64,000 nt of DNA from Pseudomonas sp. ANT_H12B (GTDB lineage: Bacteria; Pseudomonadota; Gammaproteobacteria; Pseudomonadales; Pseudomonadaceae), in NCBI RefSeq assembly GCF_008369325.1, contig NZ_VOBI01000020.1, positions 1 to 64,000 of the forward strand, read 5' to 3'. The notes below the pieces were generated by a model. It did not search any database. It was not told the origin of the DNA and saw only the letters and a list, made by a program, of their open reading frames with translations. Each line of letters begins with the position of its first letter. Positions within the stretch are counted from its first letter, which is position 1. Below, one piece after another: positions 41,649 through 50,505 of this stretch. The position numbers and the translations under genes were made by a program.

Positions 41649-43168
41649 CCGAGGCCGTGCCAGACGCGACCGTCGCGGGTCAGCAAATCTTCAGCCGCCG
41701 TGGGCCCGTCTTCGCCAGCGCGATAGCTTTGCACACTCGAGTCCTGCTGCCAGGCATCGAGGAATGGCTGCACGGCACGCCAGCCGTTCTCGATGTTGTC
41801 GGCGCGCTGAAACAGTGTCTGATCGCCGGTCAGGCAGTCGTAGATCAGGGTTTCGTAGCCGGTGGACGGCTGCATTTCAAAGAAATCCTTGTAGGCAAAA
41901 CCCAGTTCGATATTGGCCATTTTCAAGGCCGGCCCGGGCCGTTTGGCCAACAGGTCGAACCACATGCCTTCGTTGGGCTGAATCTGGATCCGCAGATAGG
42001 TCGGCTGCAGCTCATCGACCTCGGTATCGCGGAACTGCGCGTACGGCGCCGGTTTGAAACAGATGACAATCTCGGTGTCGCGCACGCTCATGCGTTTGCC
42101 GGTGCGCAGGTAAAACGGCACGCCAACCCAACGCCAGTTGTCGATCATGACTTTGAGCGCGACATAGGTTTCGGTATTGCTGTCGGGCGCGACGTTGTTT
42201 TCCTCGCGATAGCCCGGCAACAGCCTGCCATCGACCTCCCCGGCCGCGTATTGGCCGCGAACCGAATTGGCGCGTGCCTCCTCGACCGACCAGGGGCGAA
42301 TTGCGCCGACCACCTTGGCTTTCTCGCCGCGTACCGCATCGGCGCCAAAGGCGGCCGGTGGTTCCATTGCAACCATTGCCAGCAACTGGAACAGGTGATT
42401 GGGCACCATGTCCCGCAGGGCGCCGGTGTGTTCATAAAAACTGCCACGGGTTTCCACGCCGACGGTTTCGGCGGCGGTGATCTGTACGTGGTCGATGTAG
42501 TGGTTGTTCCAGAACGCTTCGAACAGGCTGTTGGAAAACCGGCTGATCAAAATGTTCTGCACAGTTTCCTTGCCCAGATAGTGATCGATCCGGTAGATCT
42601 GGTTTTCCGTCATCACTTTCAGCAGACAAGCGTTCAAGGCTTCGGCAGTGGGCAGATCGGAACCGAAGGGTTTTTCGATCACCACCCTTCTGAACGCTTC
42701 AGGCGTTTCGGCAAGCAACCCGGCGGCACCGAGACGGCGCACCACTTCGCTGAAGAAGCGCGGTGCGGTGGCCAGGTAGAAGACCGCGTTGCCAGTGCCG
42801 CTGGCGGCAATTTTTGCCGCCAGCGCTTGATAGGTGCTGTCGTCCAGGAAGTCGCCCTGGACGTAGCTGATGCCTTTGGCCAACTTGGCCCACAAGTCCG
42901 GGTCAAGGGTTTGATCGCCCTTGCCGACCTTGGCGGCCACTTCGGTGCGGATAAAGTCTTCGAGTTTTTTTGCAAAGGCTTCATCGCTGATGGCGTTGTG
43001 ATCAACGCCGATGATCCGCAGTCCATCCCCGAGCAAACCGTCGCGGCTCAGGTTGTACAGCGCCGGCATCAGCAGACGCTTGACCAGATCGCCATGGGCA
43101 CCGAACAGAAACAGCGTGGTCGGTGGTGCGGGTTCGGCCTTGGATTTATTGCGGATCAAACGAGTCAT
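41645..43168 (-). CDS. zwf: Glucose-6-phosphate 1-dehydrogenase
   Basis: 507 residues. The coenzyme loop is LFGAHGDLVKRLLMPAL (usual GASGDL reads GAHGDL). The substrate and catalytic motif is RIDHYLGKETVQNI (about residues 190-205), including the catalytic His region. It oxidises glucose 6-phosphate to 6-phosphogluconolactone. Pseudomonas often has several zwf copies; this one belongs to the gnd-zwf-HAD unit rather than the edd/glk/hexR type. Both ends overlap neighbours by ATGA, so the three genes are tightly coupled. Confidence 0.95.
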   Translation of the reverse strand: MTRLIRNKSKAEPAPPTTLFLFGAHGDLVKRLLMPALYNLSRDGLLGDGLRIIGVDHNAISDEAFAKKLEDFIRTEVAAKVGKGDQTLDPDLWAKLAKGISYVQGDFLDDSTYQALAAKIAASGTGNAVFYLATAPRFFSEVVRRLGAAGLLAETPEAFRRVVIEKPFGSDLPTAEALNACLLKVMTENQIYRIDHYLGKETVQNILISRFSNSLFEAFWNNHYIDHVQITAAETVGVETRGSFYEHTGALRDMVPNHLFQLLAMVAMEPPAAFGADAVRGEKAKVVGAIRPWSVEEARANSVRGQYAAGEVDGRLLPGYREENNVAPDSNTETYVALKVMIDNWRWVGVPFYLRTGKRMSVRDTEIVICFKPAPYAQFRDTEVDELQPTYLRIQIQPNEGMWFDLLAKRPGPALKMANIELGFAYKDFFEMQPSTGYETLIYDCLTGDQTLFQRADNIENGWRAVQPFLDAWQQDSSVQSYRAGEDGPTAAEDLLTRDGRVWHGLG

Positions 43169-44145
43169 TTTTTCGGGGTCTCCACGTGGCCGCCAAAGCC
43201 GAAGCGCTGGGCTGAGAGAATCTTGTCGCCAAAGGTGCCTTGCCCGCGCGAACGGTAGCGCGAGAACAGCGAGTTGGACAGCACCGGTACCGGCACCGAT
43301 TGCTCCATGGCGGCTTCGATGGTCCAGCGACCTTCACCGCTATCAGCCACTTCACCTGTGTAACCGTCGAGTTTCGGATCGCTGGCGAGCGCATCGGCGG
43401 TCAGGTCGAGCAACCAGGACGACACCACGCTGCCACGGCGCCAGACTTCGGCGATGTCGCCGACGTTCAGGTCGAAACGCTGGTCTTCCGGCAGGTTGGT
43501 GCTGGCCTTGGTCTTGAGGATGTCGAAGCCTTCGGCGAAGGCCTGCATCATTCCGTATTCGATGCCGTTGTGGATCATCTTCACGAAATGGCCAGAACCT
43601 GCCGGGCCTGCGTGGATGTAACCGCGCTCGGCACGATCATCTTCAGACTTGCGATCCTTGGTCCGCGGGATGTCGCCAATGCCGGGAGCGAGGCTTTCGA
43701 ACAGCGGATCAAGGCGCTTCACGACATCGGCTTCACCGCCGATCATCATGCAGTAACCGCGCTCCAGCCCCCAGACGCCGCCGGAGGTGCCGACGTCGAT
43801 GTAGTGCAGGCCTTTTTCCGAAAGGGTTTTCGCCCGGCGGATGTCGTCTTTATAGAAGGTGTTACCGCCGTCGATGATGGTATCGCCAGCTTCGAGCAAG
43901 GTGCTCAGGGTGTCGATGGTGTCTTCGGTCGGTGCGCCAGCCGGCAGCATGACCCACACCGCTCGCGGTTTGGCCAGGCCAGCGACCAACGCTGGCAGGT
44001 CGGCGACGCCAGTGGCGCCGTCTTCACCCAAGGCATCGACGAAGGCGGTATTGCGGTCGTAAACAACGGTGGTATGCCCATTGAGCATCAGGCGCCGCGC
44101 AATATTGCCGCCCATGCGGCCCAGTCCAATAATCCCGAGTTGCAT
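43165..44145 (-). CDS. gnd: 6-phosphogluconate dehydrogenase, decarboxylating (short form)
   Basis: 326 residues, the shorter GndA/YqeC-like type. The dinucleotide-binding start is MQLGIIGLGRMGGNIARRLM; the catalytic segment GGVWGLERGYCMMIGG and the Lys/Asn of GHFVKMIHNGIEYGMMQA are present. It converts 6-phosphogluconate to ribulose 5-phosphate and CO2. The ATG at 44145 gives the Rossmann start and has GGGAGC upstream. With zwf it gives a complete oxidative pentose phosphate branch in one operon; the 44146-44415 gap upstream holds its promoter, but I cannot point to it securely. Confidence 0.94.
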   Translation of the reverse strand: MQLGIIGLGRMGGNIARRLMLNGHTTVVYDRNTAFVDALGEDGATGVADLPALVAGLAKPRAVWVMLPAGAPTEDTIDTLSTLLEAGDTIIDGGNTFYKDDIRRAKTLSEKGLHYIDVGTSGGVWGLERGYCMMIGGEADVVKRLDPLFESLAPGIGDIPRTKDRKSEDDRAERGYIHAGPAGSGHFVKMIHNGIEYGMMQAFAEGFDILKTKASTNLPEDQRFDLNVGDIAEVWRRGSVVSSWLLDLTADALASDPKLDGYTGEVADSGEGRWTIEAAMEQSVPVPVLSNSLFSRYRSRGQGTFGDKILSAQRFGFGGHVETPKK

Positions 44146-44415
44146 GTGCTGATGCTCCCTACTACAAATAAAGTGTGACAAAGGTTATAGCCCAAGCGCG
44201 ACTAATGGAGGTTAGTCCAGAGCGCTGGCACATAGTTTCCGGGCATTGTGCCCGATCTTGATTGATAACGTCGGTAATCGCACCGAAGACACAACGACCA
44301 TGAAAAATAAAAAAGTTCCCTTCTGGGGCAAAAGAAATCAAAATTGGCGCCGATAGTAAATCAGCATCCGAAATCGAAGCGGATTTACAGTTGAGACAGC
44401 CATGCGAGGTGAGCA

Positions 44416-44598
44416 ATGGGCACAGTATTAGCAGCACGGCCAGCACAAACCCTTTACGTCACGATCCGTCGCGATGAATTACGTCAGTTGAAGGACGAGC
44501 GCGACCAGTTGAAGCTGGAAGTCGAGCAATTGCGCTTGCTGACACAAGACTATCAGGCCCAGCCCTTACCCATCACCCACGGTGCCCCTCACGCCTGA
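44416..44598 (+). CDS. Small hypothetical coiled-coil protein
   Basis: 60 residues. After TLYVTIRRDELRQL the chain is a strongly predicted coiled coil (KDERDQLKLEVEQLRLLTQ), ending in a Pro-rich tail. GAGGTGA lies before the ATG. No family recognised. A perfect hairpin follows 16 bases after the stop. Codon use and the regular heptads favour a real gene. Confidence 0.6.
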   Translation: MGTVLAARPAQTLYVTIRRDELRQLKDERDQLKLEVEQLRLLTQDYQAQPLPITHGAPHA

Positions 44599-44614
44599 TC
44601 CCCGCGCTTGAACC

Positions 44615-44636
44615 GGAAGCAGCCCGCGCTGCTTCC
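44615..44636 (+). terminator. Hairpin after the small coiled-coil gene
   Basis: GGAAGCAGC-CCGC-GCTGCTTCC, a perfect 9-bp stem without a T run. Confidence 0.4.
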
Positions 44637-44797
44637 CATACGTCACGCCCCTCGGCCAATCCTGGCAACTCACGAAGTTTTCACATCGGCTTGTTGATAC
44701 TCCGGCGCATTATGGCCGTTCGGTATCCGCACGGCACTCGTTCGTCGGCGATATTTCGAGTCCCGGCGATGGAAGTGATTACTCGCTGGAGCGCTGA

Positions 44798-46543
44798 ATG
44801 GCTTTGTTTAAACGCAGCAATACGTCTGCGAACGGTTTCGATTGGACAGGTTTCCTCTGGTTGTTCCTGTTCTTCTGGTATTTTTCCGGCATCACCCAGC
44901 TACTGATCCAGCTGACCGGCACCTCCGGTTTTACCGGGTTCCGCCAGGCGTTTGTGATGAGTGCCATATGGCTGGCGCCGATGCTGCTGTTCCCTAGGCA
45001 AACACGCGTATTGGCCGCGCTGATCGGCGTGGTGCTGTGGGCCTGCTCGATGGCGAGCCTGGGTTATTTCTTCATCTATCAGCAGGAATTTTCCCAAAGC
45101 GTCATCTTCATCATGTTCGAGTCGAACGTGTCGGAAGCCGGCGAGTACATGACGCAATACTTTGCCTGGTGGATGGTGCCGGCGTTCCTCGCCCACACCG
45201 CTTTCAGCTATTTCCTATGGACGCGCTTGCGCCCGGTCTACCTGCCTCGCGGGCAGGCACTGGTCGCAGCGACGGCGATCCTGGTGGCCGTGATCGGTTA
45301 TCCCATGATCAAACAAACCTTGCGCACCGGCAGTCTGGCCGGCGGTTTCGAGAAATTCGAAACCCGCATCGAGCCCGCGGTGCCTTGGCAGATGGCCGTG
45401 GCGTATCACCGCTACCTGGACACCCTGGCCGGCATGCAAGACATGCTCAATAGCGCCAGCAAAATCCCGCCGCTGCATAATCTCAAAGACGCGACGGCCA
45501 ATCAGCCGGCGACGCTGGTGCTGGTGATCGGCGAGTCCACTAACCGTCAGCGCATGAGCCTTTACGGCTACCCTCGGGAAACCACCCCGGAGCTGGATAA
45601 ACTCAAGGACCAAATGGCGGTCTTCGACAACGTCATCACCCCACGCCCCTACACCATCGAGGCGTTGCAGCAGGTACTGACCTTCGCTGACGAAGAAAAC
45701 CCGGACCTGTACCTGTCGACCCCATCGCTGGTCAGCATGATGAAACAGGCGGGTTACAAAACCTTCTGGATCACCAACCAGCAGACCATGACCAAGCGCA
45801 ACACCATGCTGACGACCTTCTCCGAGCAGGCCGATGAGCAGGTGTACCTGAACAACAACCGCAATCAGAACGCCGCTCAGTACGATGGCGACGTGATCGC
45901 GCCGTTCAACAAGGCCTTGGCCGATGCTGCGCCGCGCAAGCTGATCGTCGTGCATTTGCTTGGCACGCACATGAGCTACCAATACCGTTACCCATCGACC
46001 TTCGATAAGTTCAAGGACCGCAAAGGCGTTCCGGACGGTGTGCGCGACGATCAGGTGCCGACCTACAACAGCTATGACAACGCGGTGCTGTACAACGACT
46101 TCGTGGTGTCGAGCCTGATCAAGGACTACGCCAAGTCTGATCCGAACGGGTTCCTGATGTACCTCTCCGACCACGGTGAAGACGTTTTCGACTCGCCTGG
46201 CCACAGCACCCTTGGCCGCAACGAAAGCAAACCGACGGCGCCGATGTACACCATTCCGTTCATGGCTTGGGCCTCGCCGAAATGGCGCGAAAACCATGAC
46301 TGGAGTTTTGCCGGTGATCTGGGGCGGCCTTACAGCAGCTCGCATCTGATCCATACCTGGGCTGATCTGGCGGGTCTTAGCTTCGATGAGCTGGATCGCA
46401 GCAAGAGCCTGGTCAGCGACAGTTTCAAGCCACGGCCATTGATGATCGGCAATCCTTATGAGCGCCAGCAAAAGGCATTGATCGACTTCAGCCTGATCAA
46501 ACCCAAGACGCTGCCAGGCTCGCCGGAAGTCGTTCAGAAGTAA
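44798..46543 (+). CDS. cptA: Phosphoethanolamine transferase (CptA/EptA type)
   Basis: 581 residues. The N-terminal half has five membrane helices (to about 185); the C-terminal half is a periplasmic sulfatase-like domain. The Thr nucleophile is in VLVIGESTNRQRMSLYGY (about 245-262), and metal ligands are visible in LLGTHMSYQYRYP and MYLSDHGEDVFDSPGH. It transfers phosphoethanolamine from phosphatidylethanolamine to LPS core heptose or lipid A. The sequence is nearer CptA than EptA, but the acceptor is not certain. TGGAGC precedes the ATG. Single gene with its own terminator. Confidence 0.88.
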   Translation: MALFKRSNTSANGFDWTGFLWLFLFFWYFSGITQLLIQLTGTSGFTGFRQAFVMSAIWLAPMLLFPRQTRVLAALIGVVLWACSMASLGYFFIYQQEFSQSVIFIMFESNVSEAGEYMTQYFAWWMVPAFLAHTAFSYFLWTRLRPVYLPRGQALVAATAILVAVIGYPMIKQTLRTGSLAGGFEKFETRIEPAVPWQMAVAYHRYLDTLAGMQDMLNSASKIPPLHNLKDATANQPATLVLVIGESTNRQRMSLYGYPRETTPELDKLKDQMAVFDNVITPRPYTIEALQQVLTFADEENPDLYLSTPSLVSMMKQAGYKTFWITNQQTMTKRNTMLTTFSEQADEQVYLNNNRNQNAAQYDGDVIAPFNKALADAAPRKLIVVHLLGTHMSYQYRYPSTFDKFKDRKGVPDGVRDDQVPTYNSYDNAVLYNDFVVSSLIKDYAKSDPNGFLMYLSDHGEDVFDSPGHSTLGRNESKPTAPMYTIPFMAWASPKWRENHDWSFAGDLGRPYSSSHLIHTWADLAGLSFDELDRSKSLVSDSFKPRPLMIGNPYERQQKALIDFSLIKPKTLPGSPEVVQK

Positions 46544-46550
46544 TCCTTTC

Positions 46551-46574
46551 AGGGGCCGGTTCCGGCCCCTTTTT
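46551..46574 (+). terminator. Terminator of the phosphoethanolamine transferase gene
   Basis: AGGGGCCGG-TT-CCGGCCCCT followed by TTTT, eight bases after the stop. Confidence 0.92.
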
Positions 46575-46616
46575 CACTGCGCTTATGGCGCGATTGCATT
46601 GTCCGAAACATTTACA

Positions 46617-46635
46617 AATAACAATAATTCTCGTT
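46617..46635 (+). promoter_or_regulatory. Possible Fur box before the siderophore receptor
   Basis: AATAACAATAATTCTCGTT matches 11 of 19 positions of the Fur consensus, the left half best, and lies about 80 bases before the receptor start. Iron control is expected for this gene class. Confidence 0.4.
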
Positions 46636-46711
46636 AATCGCTAAATCCCGCCTTCCCTCTTCGTCTTTGAACAAACGGAATTTTTCCCTCGAAGACAAGG
46701 AGTCGGCTGCG

Positions 46712-48949
46712 ATGTTCGCGCCAATCACCCGTTCCATGACCTTTACCCTGGGCCTGTGCAGTGCCGCCCTGTGCCCCGACCTGCTGGCTGAAACCAGCCC
46801 TGATCAAGAGCCCGGCCGCACCCTCGAACTGGGCGCCACCAATGTGACCGCCCAAGGTTTGGGCAGCACCACCGAAAACACCGAGTCGTACACCACCGGC
46901 GCCATGAGCACGGCCACTCGCCTGAACCTGTCGATCAAGGAAACGCCGCAATCGGTGTCCGTGGTCACGCGCCAGCAAATGGACGATTTCAAACTCGGTA
47001 CGCTGTCCGAAGCCATGGGCCAGACCACCGGCGTGGTGGTTCAGCACAACGATTCGGATCGGGTGAGCTATTCGTCCCGGGGTTACACGATCAGAAATTT
47101 CCAGGTCGATGGCATGCTGAACACCTTCAGCTACATGAAGTCCGACTCGGACACCATCATCTACGACCGCATCGAAGTGGTTCGCGGTGCCACGGGGCTG
47201 ACCACTGGCGCGGGCGATCCGTCGGCCACCATCAACATGGTGCGTAAACGGCCGACGTCGCAGTGGCAAGTCCAGACCGGTGTCAGCGGCGGCAGTTATG
47301 ACGACTACTACAGTTATCTGGATGTCGGAGGTCCATTGGCTTTCGACGGACGCCTGCGCGGACGCAGCGTGCTGGCCTATCGCGACAGCGATTCGTTCCG
47401 CGACAAGTACCAGCAACAAAGGGAGGTCGGCTACGGCATTCTCGAAGCCGATTTGACCGATGACACCGTATTGGCCGTGGGTTACGACTATCAGAACAAA
47501 CACGTCCGGGGCTCCTCCTATGGCACCACGCCCTACTGGAATTCTGACGGAGGCAAAGCGAACCTCGGACGCTCCACCAACATGGCCACGTCCTGGAGTT
47601 CCTGGCCGTTAAAGGACAAGACAGCGTTCGCCACTCTGGACCAACAACTGGGCGCCGGCTGGCACTTCAAAGCGGCCTACACTCACCGCGAAAGCGATAC
47701 GGATGGCAAGTTGTATTACGGCGGTGGCGGCTTCCCGAATGAGGACCGCAGTGGCATGAGCGCCTACTTGGGCCACATGCTTGGGACGCAGAAAATGAAG
47801 GCGTACGACTTTAACGTGGCGGGCCCCTACTCGCTGTTCGGTCGGGAACACGAAATGATGTTCGGGTATGGCGAAGCCGAACGCAGTGAAGAAAGCCCCT
47901 ACCTGGATGAGGGCGCACAGCCGTCGGGTTACTTGAACATCCCCGACTGGAAGTACATGGGCGGCATCGCCAAGTATTCCGACACCGTCACCAACCTTGC
48001 AGGTTCAAAAGACAGTACCCGCCAGAAGGCCGGCTATCTGGCCACTCGCCTGAGTCTGACGGATGACCTGCATGCCGTGCTCGGCAGTCGTTATGGCAGT
48101 TGGAAAGCGTCGAACACGACCAACAGCTACGACGACAACCTGCAGCTGAGCAGCGTCGATGCTACCCGCCAGCAACACAACGACATCTGGACGCCATACG
48201 CCGGCCTGCTTTACGACCTCACGCCCGAATACACCGTGTATGTCAGCTATACCGACATTTTCAATCCACAGTCCAACCGCGACAGCAATCGCAAATACCT
48301 CGAGCCGGTGGTGGGCAGCAACTATGAACTGGGACTCAAGGGCAGCCTGCTTGAAGAACGTCTGAACCTCGCCACCGCGCTGTTCTGGAGCAAACAGGAC
48401 AACGTAGCCGAACGCGACGACTCGGTACCGCCGGACCCGGCCACCCGTGAGGAGTTCTTCAAGTCAGGCGGTAAAGGCAACAAGGTTCAGGGCTTCGAAG
48501 CCGAGGTCTCGGGCGAGGTCATGGCGGGCTGGAACATGACGGCCGGCTACACCTACACCCACTCGGCCAACGGTGAAAAGAAACGCGCCAATACCAACCA
48601 GCCGCTGAATATGTTCCGGCTCTCCACGGCCTATCGCCTGCCCGGCGATTGGCAGGCACTGACAGTGGGTGGCGCGGTGAATTGGCAGAGCGACGTTTTT
48701 GGCAACTCCAAACGCCCGGTCGGGCGCAACGCTAATGGCACGCTGATCACCGAAAGCGCGAAGATCCGGCAGGAGGCCTACACCGTGGTCAAACTGATGT
48801 CGCGGTATGAGTTCGACAAGCACCTGTCGGCCTCGTTGAACGTCGATAACCTGTTCGACAAGAAGTACTACGACAACGTCGGGTTCTACAACGGCAACTT
48901 CTGGGGCGACCCGCGCACGGTGACCTTGAGCCTGGACTGGAAACTCTAG
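46712..48949 (+). CDS. TonB-dependent siderophore receptor
   Basis: 745 residues. The signal peptide is near MFAPITRSMTFTLGLCSAAL. A TonB-box-like region and plug domain follow (ETPQSVSVVTRQQMDDF, GYTIRNFQVDGM, IEVVRGATGLTTGAGDPSATINMVRKRP), then a 22-strand barrel ending DPRTVTLSLDWKL. There is no N-terminal STN signalling domain, so it is not a sigma/anti-sigma-linked transducer. It resembles receptors for ferrichrome, ferrioxamine or pyoverdine-like siderophores; the ligand cannot be assigned. I use ATG 46712 (AAGGAG upstream) rather than the TTG at 46667. Confidence 0.9.
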   Translation: MFAPITRSMTFTLGLCSAALCPDLLAETSPDQEPGRTLELGATNVTAQGLGSTTENTESYTTGAMSTATRLNLSIKETPQSVSVVTRQQMDDFKLGTLSEAMGQTTGVVVQHNDSDRVSYSSRGYTIRNFQVDGMLNTFSYMKSDSDTIIYDRIEVVRGATGLTTGAGDPSATINMVRKRPTSQWQVQTGVSGGSYDDYYSYLDVGGPLAFDGRLRGRSVLAYRDSDSFRDKYQQQREVGYGILEADLTDDTVLAVGYDYQNKHVRGSSYGTTPYWNSDGGKANLGRSTNMATSWSSWPLKDKTAFATLDQQLGAGWHFKAAYTHRESDTDGKLYYGGGGFPNEDRSGMSAYLGHMLGTQKMKAYDFNVAGPYSLFGREHEMMFGYGEAERSEESPYLDEGAQPSGYLNIPDWKYMGGIAKYSDTVTNLAGSKDSTRQKAGYLATRLSLTDDLHAVLGSRYGSWKASNTTNSYDDNLQLSSVDATRQQHNDIWTPYAGLLYDLTPEYTVYVSYTDIFNPQSNRDSNRKYLEPVVGSNYELGLKGSLLEERLNLATALFWSKQDNVAERDDSVPPDPATREEFFKSGGKGNKVQGFEAEVSGEVMAGWNMTAGYTYTHSANGEKKRANTNQPLNMFRLSTAYRLPGDWQALTVGGAVNWQSDVFGNSKRPVGRNANGTLITESAKIRQEAYTVVKLMSRYEFDKHLSASLNVDNLFDKKYYDNVGFYNGNFWGDPRTVTLSLDWKL

Positions 48950-49054
48950 GTTTTGTTAATTCCCGCTTAACGAAATCGGCGGCTAATGAGGGCTCGAAAT
49001 TGATTCATTGATTCATGGACGAAAGGCATCCGACATCCGTAGTGGGAGGCAACC

Positions 49055-49267
49055 ATGAAACCTACACCCCTGATCATTGCCGGCCTGATGACGTTCGTCT
49101 CGGCCAGTGCTTTTGCCGAAGGTGGAGCTGAGCGCATGAGGTATTACTTCGCGAACTTCCCGGTAGGCCAACAGCAAGACCAAAGCAGGGCCAACGAGAG
49201 CAAAAGTCTTGAACTGCGGGTTCCGGACGATCAAACCGCACAAGTGACCGAACGCTACAGACCGTAA
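49055..49267 (+). CDS. Small secreted hypothetical protein
   Basis: 70 residues with a signal peptide (MKPTPLIIAGLMTFVSASAFA, cleavage near 21). The mature part is short, polar and charged (ERMRYYFANFPVGQQQDQS). GGGAGG precedes the ATG and a strong terminator follows. It lies 105 bases after the siderophore receptor, so it may be on the same transcript. No family recognised. Confidence 0.65.
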   Translation: MKPTPLIIAGLMTFVSASAFAEGGAERMRYYFANFPVGQQQDQSRANESKSLELRVPDDQTAQVTERYRP

Positions 49268-49273
49268 TGGCCG

Positions 49274-49303
49274 AAGGGCGTCCTGGTGGACGCCCTTTTT
49301 TTT
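49274..49303 (+). terminator. Strong rho-independent terminator
   Basis: AAGGGCGTCC-TGGT-GGACGCCCTT followed by six T; a perfect 10-bp stem that ends the receptor/small-protein unit. The A residues on the other side allow use by the convergent GNAT gene too. Confidence 0.95.
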
Positions 49304-49312
49304 CGCCCGAAA

Positions 49313-49804
49313 TTAAAGCGCCTTGGTCCAGAACAGCATCCGACCGTGCGCCGGGTCGAACATGCCGGCGGCAAATCCGAATTTGCCGTAGGACGCCTGC
49401 GCCACCGCGTTGCCTTCCAGCACTTCCAGCGTGATTTTGCAGCAGCCGCGCTGACGGGCGATATCCTCGACCTTTTGCAGCATTTTCTGGCTCAACCCCA
49501 ACCCGCGAAACTTCTCCACCACTGCCACATCGTGCACGTTGACCAACGGCCGACAGGCGAAGGTCGAGAATCCTTCAAAGCAATTGACCAACCCGGCCGG
49601 CTCGCCGCCGACAAAGGCCAGCACACTGAACGCGTGGGGACGCTTGGCCAATTCCGCCGGCAGTTGCTCCAGCACGTCGGCCGGCAATGAGTGGCCGCCG
49701 CCCATCGGGTCTTCAGCGTAAGCATTCAATACCAGCCCAATCGCCTGGGCATGCACTGCGTTGGTGTAGCTGGCCTGAAGCACAAGAATTTCTGCGGATT
49801 CCAT
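49313..49804 (-). CDS. GNAT family N-acetyltransferase
   Basis: 163 residues. The central acetyl-CoA motif is VHDVAVVEKFRGLGLSQKMLQKV (about 90-112), followed by ITLEVLEGNAVAQASYGKFGF. Substrate unknown. The ATG at 49804 has GAGG six bases upstream; the ATG two codons earlier would sit directly on that GAGG and is less likely. Single gene, with its 3' end beside the 49274 terminator. Confidence 0.85.
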   Translation of the reverse strand: MESAEILVLQASYTNAVHAQAIGLVLNAYAEDPMGGGHSLPADVLEQLPAELAKRPHAFSVLAFVGGEPAGLVNCFEGFSTFACRPLVNVHDVAVVEKFRGLGLSQKMLQKVEDIARQRGCCKITLEVLEGNAVAQASYGKFGFAAGMFDPAHGRMLFWTKAL

Positions 49805-49905
49805 TTCCATCCTCGATCACACATGAAGTAACCCCAGCGCGCACCTCGCACTGGAGGTGCCGACCGACGATATCGCGAGCGCTGCTCTTGCTGCAATCTT
49901 TGCGC

Positions 49906-50487
49906 TCAAGCGCCCCAGATCAACGTTTCGGTCCATCCCAGCTCGGCAAAATCCTCGGCCCTCAAGCCCGATTCACCGGCACTGAAAAACTCGTCCAGCT
50001 GCGGCGGCTTGACCGAGGTGCCGCTGAGCATGGCGTGAACCTGCCCGCGATGATGGATCTGGTGCCCGAACAGATGGGACACCATGCGCAAGCGGCTGTC
50101 ATGTTGCGGTGTGTCCCGGGCAATGGTCACGATTTTGCCCAGGTCCACGTCACGCATTTGTTCGCAGTAGGCAATCAGTCGCCGGTCCACCAGGGCTTGT
50201 TCGCGTTTGAGGTCCACGGCTTGCGTGAAAGGCTCGTCTTCGTTGAAGAACACATAGCAATCGAGATGCGGGTCATCGCCGCGCAACTCCCGCTCCAGCG
50301 CATCCACGTAGAACCAGTCGCAGGTCAGGATGTGATTAAGGGTAGCGCTGAGGCTAGGAAAAAAACTGACCCGCGGTGCCGCAAGCTCCGCCGGGCTCAG
50401 CTGGCTCCAGGCCTTGGCGAGTCGATGATTGGCCCAGGCGTTCTGATAGGCCATGGTCAGCAAATGGTGGGACAAAGGCTGATTCAT
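49906..50487 (-). CDS. DinB family metal-binding protein
   Basis: 193 residues, four-helix-bundle DinB/YfiT type. The three metal-binding histidines are in TLNHILTCDWFYVDAL (about 50) and HLFGHQIHHRGQVHAML (about 140-155). Relatives include thiol-dependent transferases and hydrolases such as bacillithiol S-transferase; the function here is unknown. GGGAGGAG precedes the ATG, 18 bases after the zapE stop, so it is probably in an operon with zapE. Confidence 0.87.
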   Translation of the reverse strand: MNQPLSHHLLTMAYQNAWANHRLAKAWSQLSPAELAAPRVSFFPSLSATLNHILTCDWFYVDALERELRGDDPHLDCYVFFNEDEPFTQAVDLKREQALVDRRLIAYCEQMRDVDLGKIVTIARDTPQHDSRLRMVSHLFGHQIHHRGQVHAMLSGTSVKPPQLDEFFSAGESGLRAEDFAELGWTETLIWGA

Positions 50488-50505
50488 GTTTGCTCCTCCC
50501 AGAGA

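Noticed and set aside
41636..43258. 540-codon plus-strand frame opposite zwf
   Set aside because: Long only because of high GC; no recognisable family, and zwf is certain.
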